Below are positions 46,892 through 53,674 of a stretch of 64,000 bases of DNA, piece after piece. Source of the DNA: Takifugu bimaculatus (taxonomy: Eukaryota; Chordata; Actinopteri; Tetraodontiformes; Tetraodontidae); the NCBI GenBank assembly GCA_004026145.2, contig SWLE01000324.1:32501-96500 (forward strand), read 5' to 3'. Below the pieces are notes generated by a model. That model worked only from the letters and a program-made list of their open reading frames with translations, was not told the DNA's origin and ran no database searches. Within the stretch, counting starts at the first letter, position 1; each line of letters starts with the position of its first letter. Position numbers and translations under genes: made by a program.

Positions 46892-47590
46892 CTTTGAAAA
46901 AGGCCCAAAAAATGTTTCTCGTCACCCCTCATCAACTCAACCGCCTGACGCGACCCTCCCATCAGAGATGTCGCGGAGGACGATTTGGATGCTAGGATGA
47001 GAGCCATCTTAAACGAGCAGGGGCTGAGCTCTCATGAAAAAATTAAAAAATATAACGCGTTACTGCAAAGATATCTGACCTTTGTGAAGCAGGATCAGAC
47101 AGAGAATCTGACAGAGAATCTGACAAAGACGGAGGCAGAGGCAGATTCTGGGACGGACGTACGGACGTCCGATAGCATCATCGACGACGTGTTGCAGAGC
47201 CTCCCACCGCGAGATCGCAAGAACGCCGAATACGTCTTAAAGAAATTATCCGACCGTCACGATGTTTGGAATACAAAAGGGGAATTTGTGTACCGGGGCA
47301 ACGTTGTAAAAGGGTCTCACATGATCGATCTATTCAAACGACTCTTGTTTCCTTTTAAAAAGAAAAAATCAGAGGGTTCTGAACCTCCCGGATGGACACA
47401 TTTTTTAAATACTCTCTCAGAATTAAACATCCCTTTGTCTTCTATAAGTAACCCACAAGCGCGTAATCAATACCGACTCCTCAAGATGGATGCGATCGGA
47501 TCTCAAGACTCTGAAACACCTGCGGATCTACCGTCAAAAACTAGAAGACGAACAAATGACCCCCCGCGTTGGATTAACATTTCATCGTGA
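46888..47590 (+). CDS. Conserved Polinton protein of unknown function, frameshifted
   Basis: The gene appears to start at the ATG overlapping the previous stop (46,888; MTLKKAQKMFLVTPHQL), but that frame ends at TAG 46,993-46,995. The next frame (+1) is open from 46,949 through 47,590 and encodes DDLDARMRAILNEQ, then KYNALLQRYLTFVKQ and PPGWTHFLNTLSELNIPLS. Both segments fit one protein known from related elements by its LFLV..HQL start and LQRYLxFVKQ block (recollection, no search run). A one-base insertion, or +1 frameshifting, between 46,949 and 46,995 would account for this. The stop TGA is followed at once by AATAAA. Confidence 0.7.
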
Positions 47591-47640
47591 ATAAATGTAA
47601 TACACAAAGTTTTGTCTTTTACCAATAAAGCGTTTATTAA
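47590..47640. terminator. Bidirectional polyadenylation region between converging gene sets
   Basis: AATAAA occurs at 47,590-47,595 and 47,624-47,629 on the plus strand and as TTTATT at 47,633-47,638 for the minus strand. It lies between the last rightward gene and the leftward protease gene (stop at 47,686). Confidence 0.7.
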
Positions 47641-47685
47641 ACATTTTTTCGAGCGTACAGTCATTCATTCAAAAACTTTAAAACT

Positions 47686-48219
47686 TTAAAAATCTTTAAA
47701 ACATTGCAAAAAACAACACCCCTGCTTGGAGGGACCATTGATTTTATTTCTAATACAGCGCTGATATTTCCTCACATAGTCGTACACCATGAAGTCATTC
47801 TTTATTACATCATCATTGTACAAAGACAGTACTTGATCAAAAGATAGCCCGCACGCGCGGTGACAGAGGTAATAGATGCAATGTTGTCCGCAGACCGTCG
47901 ACATGTGGTGCTGCAACTGAACGTCGTGGTACTCAGTGTTTTTAGAACGTTTTTCCAGAAACTGTAAGATGCTCGGAGGGTAGTGATCAAAGTCCGGCGG
48001 AAATCCATAAGAATCAAAAAAGGTGGCTATGCCACCATTTTCCAGCGTCAAAGCTAACCAGTGCTCCCCCGGCATGTGAGCCGGATGTGTGTTGACGATA
48101 AAGTAGGCCGGGGTTCTAAAAGAGGGATTCAGCATGGGCAGTTGATCGGACGCCCACACCCCGCAAAACACATCTCCCAGCAGGCTATGCAGAAGGTTCT
48201 CTAGTTGAACGTTGTCCAT
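47686..48219 (-). CDS. Adenovirus-type cysteine protease (adenain-like)
   Basis: Maturation protease expected to cleave virion precursor proteins. 177 residues with His53 in GEHWLAL, Asp69 in FFDSYG, Gln103 in QLQHHM and Cys110 in STVCGQHC. The Gln lies seven residues before the catalytic Cys, as in adenain, so the full catalytic set is in place. Length is near the ~200 residues of adenovirus proteases. The ATG lies three bases after the stop of the major capsid gene, implying co-transcription. Confidence 0.95.
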   Translation of the reverse strand: MDNVQLENLLHSLLGDVFCGVWASDQLPMLNPSFRTPAYFIVNTHPAHMPGEHWLALTLENGGIATFFDSYGFPPDFDHYPPSILQFLEKRSKNTEYHDVQLQHHMSTVCGQHCIYYLCHRACGLSFDQVLSLYNDDVIKNDFMVYDYVRKYQRCIRNKINGPSKQGCCFLQCFKDF

Positions 48220-48222
48220 CTT

Positions 48223-49530
48223 TTAATAATAATCCACCAGCACCTGCCTCTTGGCGTTGATCTCCAGAATAGAATCGTAACAGGCGTAGACGATAAGGGT
48301 CGCGGTGTGCGGCAGGGGTGTTCTAAATCTCAACTCCAGCCTGAGGTTTCCGTTTGAGACGGTAGACAGTGCGTCGTTGTCATCGCTCGGATTGAGATTA
48401 AACACAAACAGAGAGTAGCCGTCATTAAAGTCATCACGGCTGATACTCAGGGGTAAATCTTTGAGATGTCTCCCGGTAGCCAGGAACATGTTGTAGAATT
48501 CTCTGACGGACACCCCGTTGTTAAAATCGGGTTGGAAAGCTTTAGCCGGAACTTGCCGGCCGTCCTGACAGAGAGCCAGGTATTCGATGTCATAGTGTCT
48601 GAAATTAAAAGGCGACAGGTCTCGTCTTCCTGTGAAAGCCTCGTGGTGTACCATACCCAGAACCACGTACTTTGGTATGCTACCCAGAAACAGATTCTCC
48701 TGGTTGCAAACCCTAGAGTTTGCCGGAATAGAGTAAGTTTTCACATTAACGCGTGAAAGGGGGTAGAGAGCGTTGCCCTTCATTAAGGCGGCGGCGTGAC
48801 CTAACCTGACTGCAGGGGACACGGCTACTTTTTTAACAAATAGGGAAGCCCCCAGTACTTTTAGGCTAAAAGCAGAGTCACGCGCCCCCATGAGGCAGAA
48901 AGCATCGTTGGCTCGCGTCAGTTTAATTCTCAAATCGACAGAGTTGAGCAATAGTCTCTCGCAGAAAAAGATGTCCCCGTGGAGAGGACCGAGCAGGTGT
49001 ACTTCTCTGGAACGGGCTGTGGACGCGGCTCTCCTCGTTAACCCTTTATTTGGACCGTTCACGAGCACGATAGAGTCCACTGACCCGGCGGTATCTTTGT
49101 AAAAAAGACCCCCGGTAAACTGACTGGAGAGCGTGTCCGGTGAAAAGTTGAGCAGGGTCTCAATCATGCAGCGATAGGGGTGGGTAGCGCTCGACTGAGA
49201 GATGAGTCGATCCCCCAGGGTCACGTCGCATTGACTGAAAATTGTATTTAGAGGATAATTGATAAGACCCACCGCTGCGTCATTAGCTAGGTTCGATCCG
49301 TTAGCGTTGGTGATTTTTACACGGAGATGCAACAGAGTGTCGTTCAGATCCAGATACCGGTCCCCGTCTCCGGGGATGAAAAACTCAATGGGTCCCCCGT
49401 CGGTGATGGCTGACAGGGGAGAAATTTCCGTGTAGGTTTTTTCATCGATAGACAGCTGCGTCATAGGTGCTGAAAATAAATCCAATTCGGCCAGAGTACA
49501 CTCTGGAGATTTCTGATGTACTAGAGCCAT
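48223..49530 (-). CDS. Major capsid protein (double jelly-roll, hexon-like)
   Basis: 435 residues from MALVHQKSPECTLAELDLF; I prefer this ATG (49,530) to an upstream in-frame codon because it sits in the same leader context as the pX-like gene. FFIPGDGDRYLDLNDTLLHLRVKI and the QCDVTLGDRLIS region match the N-terminal jelly roll of Polinton/adintovirus hexons as I know them, and the size fits. It would form the hexon capsomers of an icosahedral shell. The frame is intact. Assignment rests on motif memory and position between the pX-like and protease genes. Confidence 0.9.
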   Translation of the reverse strand: MALVHQKSPECTLAELDLFSAPMTQLSIDEKTYTEISPLSAITDGGPIEFFIPGDGDRYLDLNDTLLHLRVKITNANGSNLANDAAVGLINYPLNTIFSQCDVTLGDRLISQSSATHPYRCMIETLLNFSPDTLSSQFTGGLFYKDTAGSVDSIVLVNGPNKGLTRRAASTARSREVHLLGPLHGDIFFCERLLLNSVDLRIKLTRANDAFCLMGARDSAFSLKVLGASLFVKKVAVSPAVRLGHAAALMKGNALYPLSRVNVKTYSIPANSRVCNQENLFLGSIPKYVVLGMVHHEAFTGRRDLSPFNFRHYDIEYLALCQDGRQVPAKAFQPDFNNGVSVREFYNMFLATGRHLKDLPLSISRDDFNDGYSLFVFNLNPSDDNDALSTVSNGNLRLELRFRTPLPHTATLIVYACYDSILEINAKRQVLVDYY

Positions 49531-49558
49531 TTTCTTTTTTCTCAAAGAAAAGATATTC

Positions 49559-50014
49559 TTAAAAAATATCAGAGCTCCGGACGGACTTCTTCTTCACACG
49601 ACGGCCTTTTGCAACTGATTTCTTCCTTTTACCGAACGGCTGTTTATTAAAGCTCGAGGGGATGCGTTCTCCGGGGGGTCGTCTTCTCTTCCTACGCGAC
49701 AACACCATAATGCCCCCGGATCCTTCTTGCTTCATCTCTTGATCATCTTCTTGATCACCGGCGAACCGTTCCATCACGTGTTTGACGGCGTTGGAGGCGA
49801 TGTTACTCGCAGCGGCTTTAAGATGAGGTTTAGCTATTTCGAAACCTTTCTTGGCCAAAGGGCTGACGAAACGAAATAATTTAGAAAACAAAGATCCTAT
49901 CCCCCGACCGTACATGACCGGTGCACCGTAAAACCCCGGCAAATTCCCCCCTACTTGACTCTCATAATATTGTACAAATCGGTGAGGATCTTCTCTCAAA
50001 CCTACCCGAGCCAT
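49559..50014 (-). CDS. pVI/pX-like basic virion protein with an adenain-type cleavage site
   Basis: 151 residues from MARVGLREDPHRF (ATG at 50,014). MYGR-G at residues 34-38 fits the adenain pattern (M/I/L)xGx-G, and after it comes an amphipathic segment GIGSLFSKLFRFVSPLAKKG with further helix-like sequence. The C-terminus is highly basic (LSRRKRRRPPG, KKSVAKGRRVKKKSV). This resembles adenovirus pVI, a cleaved membrane-lytic cement protein, and the basic core protein pX. A minus-strand TATA-like element lies at 50,110-50,119. An in-frame upstream ATG at 50,134 exists but would lie upstream of that TATA. Confidence 0.75.
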   Translation of the reverse strand: MARVGLREDPHRFVQYYESQVGGNLPGFYGAPVMYGRGIGSLFSKLFRFVSPLAKKGFEIAKPHLKAAASNIASNAVKHVMERFAGDQEDDQEMKQEGSGGIMVLSRRKRRRPPGERIPSSFNKQPFGKRKKSVAKGRRVKKKSVRSSDIF

Positions 50015-50109
50015 TTTCTTTTTCTCTATTTTTCTCTTAGCCTTGAACACTTTGTGTGTGGATAGCTGATCAGCCTCCTGAAAATGAATGATGAGGACGC
50101 GGGCGATTG

Positions 50110-50119
50110 GAATATATAT
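50110..50119 (-). promoter_or_regulatory. TATA-like element for the pX-like/capsid genes
   Basis: Reverse complement reads TATATATATT, about 96 bp upstream of the ATG at 50,014, inside the 3' end of the upstream gene's surroundings. Motif evidence only. Confidence 0.45.
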
Positions 50120-50130
50120 AACCCTGGGGT

Positions 50131-50895
50131 TCAAGTTCTAGGTCTAAAGTGGAGAGTCGCGATAGTCTTGCCGTATGAAAATTTTACCGGTTTGTTTTGA
50201 TCCGTTTTTATCTCCACCTGAATGTTTTCAATGTGGTTTTTGGACACCGGTAAATAGTAAGCAGGATTGAAATACTGTGTGACGATTTCACCGAACGTTC
50301 CTTTTACATCAGTCGTTCTCAAAAGTGGCGCATAAACGTCGCCGACCATCTGCGGTGCAACTACGTCGCTGTAACAATACATGTGATAAAACCCAGCTCG
50401 TAAATCGCAGGGATAGTACGCATACCTTTGGTCAAACGTAAACCATTCCCCTGATTTCATACCCATCAAATATGCCAGGGGTCCTTCGAAGAGTACGTGG
50501 GTTTTACCTCCCGATTGGAAATCAAATCTTTTCAGAAGACTGTCATAGACGAGGTAAATATCAGACTTTATTCTTCTAAATTGTCCGTCCATCTCGAATC
50601 TAAAGGCTGAGATGCCGTTGAAATATGATTCTCTCATCTCTTGACGATGCACCTCGCTCTCCGTGGCCGGTTCTTGAGGTTTTTCCCTCCAGTAAAAGTA
50701 GGCATCCTCCTGATAAAGGTGATAAAAGGTGTGCGGGTATGAAATCTGCGTTAAAGCTACTTCCCAGCTTCCCTCTAAATCGATATGTTGAGGCAAATCC
50801 ACGCGGTAACTGGAACTCGTGTTTTCTTTAAAAACATCGACGCTGGCGTTGGAGGGTAGGGTAATAAAAAAAACCTCGTCCTTCGGACCGTACAT
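50131..50895 (-). CDS. Minor capsid protein (penton-like)
   Basis: 254 residues starting MYGPKDEVFFITLPSNAS. The N-terminal pattern with a LPSNAS strand, SSYRVDLPQHIDLEGSWEVAL and SYPHTFYH matches the single jelly-roll penton of Polinton/adintovirus elements as I know it; it would occupy the five-fold vertices. The frame is intact. The stop overlaps the start of an alternative upstream frame of the pX-like gene. A TATAAAAA on the minus strand at 50,929-50,936 lies ~35 bp upstream of the ATG, implying a very short leader. Confidence 0.85.
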   Translation of the reverse strand: MYGPKDEVFFITLPSNASVDVFKENTSSSYRVDLPQHIDLEGSWEVALTQISYPHTFYHLYQEDAYFYWREKPQEPATESEVHRQEMRESYFNGISAFRFEMDGQFRRIKSDIYLVYDSLLKRFDFQSGGKTHVLFEGPLAYLMGMKSGEWFTFDQRYAYYPCDLRAGFYHMYCYSDVVAPQMVGDVYAPLLRTTDVKGTFGEIVTQYFNPAYYLPVSKNHIENIQVEIKTDQNKPVKFSYGKTIATLHFRPRT

Positions 50896-50928
50896 GATGA
50901 AATGATATCCGTTGCGATCGCGAGTTGA

Positions 50929-50936
50929 TTTTTATA
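50929..50936 (-). promoter_or_regulatory. TATA box for the penton-like gene
   Basis: Reverse complement is TATAAAAA, 34-41 bp upstream of the ATG at 50,895 and overlapping the 3' end of the integrase gene. Transcription would start within roughly ten bases of the ATG. Confidence 0.5.
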
Positions 50937-52020
50937 CGTTCTTTAAATCTGCGGCTTTGATCCAGCTGTTGAATTTCTCCGGCCAGTTTTTCCAACTTAC
51001 AAAGACTTGCTTTTCACCCCTGACGACGCGATGCTTCAGAATCTTTTCTACGTGGAAAAGTCTGTCTTCCCCCATCGTTACCTTTTGTAGCTCTGGCTCA
51101 TAAAATGACCCTTGGATGGGTTCTCCATCGTAATCTTTTAACTTGTACACTGGAGGGTCGCGAGGGATGCGTTCAGATACCGTAAACACCTCGTTCGTAA
51201 AACTCTGTTCATATTTTTTATCAAACACTCCTCTCAGTTTTGAAATTCTAACTAGGTCCCCCTTCTTGAAATTCATCTTGGTTTCAACCTTCCGTCGGTT
51301 TTCAGATTTACCGTACAAGTTTTGAAACACTTTAAAAGTGTTCTCCGAGGTTACCTCAGCGGGTTTCATCTTGATACTGCTGTGATAACTGTGATTATAG
51401 CTTTTCACCAAGTCTTGTAAGACGTCGGTGTATCGCAGAGTGTTGTTTGCTGTAAAATATCTCCACATTCTACCTTTTAATGTACGATTAAATCTTTCAA
51501 TCACAGAGGCCTTAAGGTGGCTGGCGGTGGAAAAATGAACGATATTGTGTTTTCTCATCAAAGCTTCAAAACTCTTGTTAAAAAATTCTTTCCCCGCATC
51601 AGTTTGTATTTTTTCAGGCGTCTGACTTGACTCAAAAATGGATTCAAACGCCTTTACCACCTCAGCCGCTGATTTTCTCTTCAGAGCCCTGACGTAAGCT
51701 TTTTTGGAAAATATGTCTATGACCGTTAATAAATAATTATATCCGTCATTATGCTCTGACAGGGCTTGCATATCGCACAGGTCCGCTTGAAATTGGTTTA
51801 AAGGGCGGGGGGCGAAAACCCTGTTTCTTGGAAAATGCATCCTGGCCGGTTTGTGTAGAGTGTAAGCGTCCTGTCCCTGTAGAAATGTTTTAACATTTTC
51901 TCGAGGAACCGTCTTTCCCATTTCTTCTTGCACCCCCTTATGGAGCCGCTCTACACCACCGAGGCTACCAGGATGCGCGGGATCATAGTACACTTTTTCC
52001 ATGAAGCGTGTCTCAGACAT
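50932..52020 (-). CDS. Integrase (rve family) with C-terminal chromodomain
   Basis: Catalyses insertion of the element, giving the 6-bp target duplication. I take the start MSETRFMEKVYYDP (52,020, 362 residues), as the upstream in-frame extension is low-complexity sequence made by a 26-bp tandem repeat. The N-terminal part has DAYTLHKPAR and FPRNR, typical of Polinton integrases. The catalytic triad is Asp80 (QADLCDM), Asp141 (QTDAGKEF) and Glu175 (SVIERFN). A chromodomain occupies about 318-360 (VEKILKHRVV, FVSWKNWPEKFNSWI) and may guide insertion to particular chromatin. The frame is intact. Confidence 0.95.
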   Translation of the reverse strand: MSETRFMEKVYYDPAHPGSLGGVERLHKGVQEEMGKTVPRENVKTFLQGQDAYTLHKPARMHFPRNRVFAPRPLNQFQADLCDMQALSEHNDGYNYLLTVIDIFSKKAYVRALKRKSAAEVVKAFESIFESSQTPEKIQTDAGKEFFNKSFEALMRKHNIVHFSTASHLKASVIERFNRTLKGRMWRYFTANNTLRYTDVLQDLVKSYNHSYHSSIKMKPAEVTSENTFKVFQNLYGKSENRRKVETKMNFKKGDLVRISKLRGVFDKKYEQSFTNEVFTVSERIPRDPPVYKLKDYDGEPIQGSFYEPELQKVTMGEDRLFHVEKILKHRVVRGEKQVFVSWKNWPEKFNSWIKAADLKNV

Positions 52021-52333
52021 GTTGAAAACAGAATGAGAAGGGATGCTCGTTTGAGAGGTATTTATTTTTTTATTAGCTGTTAAGAAATCTTTAGCATACA
52101 CATTTTGTGAGTAACATGAGTAAATACATTTTGTGAGTAACATGAGCAAATACATTTGTAACATTTGTAATGTGAAAGTACAGATAGTCAAAAACTAGTC
52201 TAAGACCAATGCGTTATCATCAATAGAGTTTGAGTTAAGACTTTATGATCTAGACTGAGGCAGATATCATCGTGTAATTTTCCAAGTTCTTCCAAGATGC
52301 TTACAGAATGGTTGTTTTGCACAAGTCTGCTGG
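52021..52333. promoter_or_regulatory. Spacer between integrase and Ser/Pro-rich gene, with 26-bp tandem repeat
   Basis: Mostly A/T-rich. Two copies of a 26-bp unit (ACATTTTGTGAGTAACATGA...) lie at 52,100-52,125 and 52,126-52,151, followed by a decayed third start. An A/T-rich run near 52,050-52,080 may act as the integrase promoter. Open frames across this spacer have no recognisable content. Confidence 0.5.
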
Positions 52334-52732
52334 TCAGCGTGAAAGACTCTCCACACCGCTCACAGAGATTGGAGAACCTGGACATGAAGAAGCCGGAGAC
52401 GGCGCAGGATCTCTGCCTTGGAGAAGAGACTCGGACAGCTCTGGAAGTGATGCTGAGTCTCTGACGGGTGGTGTCAGTGAGGGTGAGTGAGGACTGGACA
52501 CCCCAGGATCCGATGCCGAGCGTCCGAGGGGTGGGGTTGGTGGAGGGCTTAGCCAAGGAGTGAGAGACTCCTTAGAATCCATGGGATCCAAGCGTTGGAT
52601 GAGTGAGTCAAAGTCCAGCCTGCGAGGCCGAAGCCGACGTTGAGGGCATTCCGCTTGTGTCTCATCCTCATCCCACAGATAGGAATTGCTCGGATTGTCA
52701 GATCCGCTCTTGACGCTTCTGTTGGTAGACAT
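52334..52732 (-). CDS. Ser/Pro-rich protein of unknown function
   Basis: 132 residues, MSTNRSVKSGSDNPSN..., with a basic LRPRRLDFDSLIQRL stretch and long Ser/Pro-rich sequence (SPPPTPPLG, SPHSPSLTPP). Likely disordered and phosphorylatable. No LxCxE motif or known domain. It starts seven bases after the stop of the TIR gene, so the two are probably co-transcribed. Elements and viruses of this group often carry lineage-specific accessory genes at this end. Confidence 0.6.
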   Translation of the reverse strand: MSTNRSVKSGSDNPSNSYLWDEDETQAECPQRRLRPRRLDFDSLIQRLDPMDSKESLTPWLSPPPTPPLGRSASDPGVSSPHSPSLTPPVRDSASLPELSESLLQGRDPAPSPASSCPGSPISVSGVESLSR

Positions 52733-52739
52733 GCTCTCC

Positions 52740-53474
52740 TTAGTGTTTCACTCCGGTAGTGGGTAACGTATGGTTCAGACGAACGTCTTTTATACATTTG
52801 AGATATGGGTGTGGGCTTACACGAGGGAGGACTCTTTTTTTCGTCACCACAGTGTTGTTCCAAAGACGACAATGGTGAAAAAAATTTGTGATTTTATCAT
52901 CCATTTCATGCATCTTTTCGATCCATGCTGCAAGAGGTAGAGTCAACACGTTGCTGAAAACCCCACAGTCTGAGTTAAAAAGATCCAAGACAAAATACTG
53001 TCTCGGTTTCCCTGACATCTCTTCCATCTGCATCTTGTAGCTAGCACGATAGAACCATCTTCCCGTACCCGAGGTTTTCGTCAACCAAATGCTCACAAAT
53101 GTTTGTTCTGTGGAAGGTTTCTGTTCTGTGTTGTTTCTTTCTTCACAGCCTTCTTCAGTCACACACACCATTCTCGGTTTGATCAGTTTCAACACACCCC
53201 AGTCATTGGAAGACATCGTAGCCGACAACATAGGCCCCTCACTGGAAGATTCTTCCCGCTGATAGAGAATCAGCTCCCCCGTCTTGTAACGGAACACATA
53301 CCCAAAACTCCCTGTTTGACTATAAGGCTCCAAAGACCATTCTTGCTGCAAAGGCTCAGAAGGTGACGCCTGAGAACGCTGTACAAACACCGTGGATTTT
53401 TCAACTACTTTTCCACACAATTCTCTTATAACGGTCACAGCCGTCTCACCAATCAAGGATGTAGAACTACTCAT
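52740..53474 (-). CDS. TIR-embedded gene of unknown function (full-length copy)
   Basis: 244 residues from MSSSTSLIGETAVTVIRELCGK. The first ~125 codons lie inside the right TIR and are duplicated at 39,379; the remainder (including GRWFYRASYKMQMEEM and WIEKMHEMDDKITNFFHHC) is unique. No domain is recognised. I chose the ATG at 53,474 because the upstream in-frame codon is GTG. It is the first gene after the TIR promoter-like sequence with E2F-like repeats, a position typical of early regulatory genes in linear DNA viruses, so an early function is a reasonable inference. Confidence 0.75.
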   Translation of the reverse strand: MSSSTSLIGETAVTVIRELCGKVVEKSTVFVQRSQASPSEPLQQEWSLEPYSQTGSFGYVFRYKTGELILYQREESSSEGPMLSATMSSNDWGVLKLIKPRMVCVTEEGCEERNNTEQKPSTEQTFVSIWLTKTSGTGRWFYRASYKMQMEEMSGKPRQYFVLDLFNSDCGVFSNVLTLPLAAWIEKMHEMDDKITNFFHHCRLWNNTVVTKKRVLPRVSPHPYLKCIKDVRLNHTLPTTGVKH

Positions 53475-53668
53475 GTTGTCCACAGATGGCTATGCCAGGA
53501 CTATGGCAAAACTGTTTTGTAACTGTTTTGTAACTGTTGCCCTTATTAAAAAAAGGCGGGAAAGGCGGGAAAGGCGGGGAAGGGAGGTGGGGGGGGGGGG
53601 ACAGGTGTGGGCGGGTTCAGGGAAAGGTCAACCTGTCACTTGACAAGAAGTACCCCATTTCTCTCTCT
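53098..53668 (-). repeat. Right terminal inverted repeat of the Polinton
   Basis: About 571 bp, reverse complement of 39,191-39,756. It includes the poly-G tract (about 53,589-53,600), three GGCGGG(A/G)AA units at 53,555-53,580 and the 5' half of the TIR gene, and ends ...ATTTCTCTCTCT at the target duplication. Confidence 0.95.
53555..53580. promoter_or_regulatory. E2F-like site array in right TIR
   Basis: Two GGCGGGAAA and one GGCGGGGAA in tandem; GCGGGAAA is the reverse complement of the E2F consensus TTTSSCGC. One unit more than in the left TIR. About 80 bp upstream of the ATG at 53,474. Confidence 0.45.
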
Positions 53669-53674
53669 CACATA
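53669..53674. other. Target-site duplication, right (CACATA)
   Basis: Identical to 39,185-39,190 and directly abutting the right terminus. Confidence 0.9.

Larger units (their letters stand above)
39191..53668. mobile_element. Polinton/Maverick (adintovirus-like) integrated element, 14.5 kb
   Basis: A large self-synthesising DNA element, equivalent to an integrated dsDNA virus. It has 6-bp CACATA target duplications, AG...CT termini, ~570-bp terminal inverted repeats, protein-primed family B DNA polymerase, retrovirus-like integrase with chromodomain, A32/FtsK-type packaging ATPase, adenain-like protease, major (hexon-like) and minor (penton-like) capsid proteins and a pVI/pX-like basic protein. 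The left half is transcribed rightward and the right half leftward, meeting near 47.6 kb. The gene set is that of Maverick/adintovirus lineages (Adintoviridae, Polintoviricetes). Only two lesions are seen: a one-base frame change near 46,950 and truncation of the left TIR gene copy. This points to recent insertion or recent activity. Confidence 0.95.

Noticed and set aside
48700..49530. IPGDG in the major capsid protein as a protease site
   Set aside because: Fits the pattern (M/I/L)xGx-G by chance within a conserved jelly-roll strand; hexon-type capsid proteins are not known to be cleaved there.
52200..52556. Minus-strand open frame overlapping the Ser/Pro-rich gene
   Set aside because: Overlaps the better-placed gene that starts seven bases after the TIR gene stop; content is a frame shadow.
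53103..53366. Plus-strand open frame in the right TIR (mirrored at 39,487-39,750)
   Set aside because: Antisense of the TIR gene; kept open only because both TIR copies are identical.
39191..53668. Alternative labels: herpesvirus-piggyBac fusion (Teratorn-like), virophage or adenovirus
   Set aside because: Rve integrase plus protein-primed PolB plus adenain, 6-bp target duplications and the capsid gene order fit Polinton/Maverick; there are no herpesvirus or piggyBac genes and adenoviruses lack this integrase.
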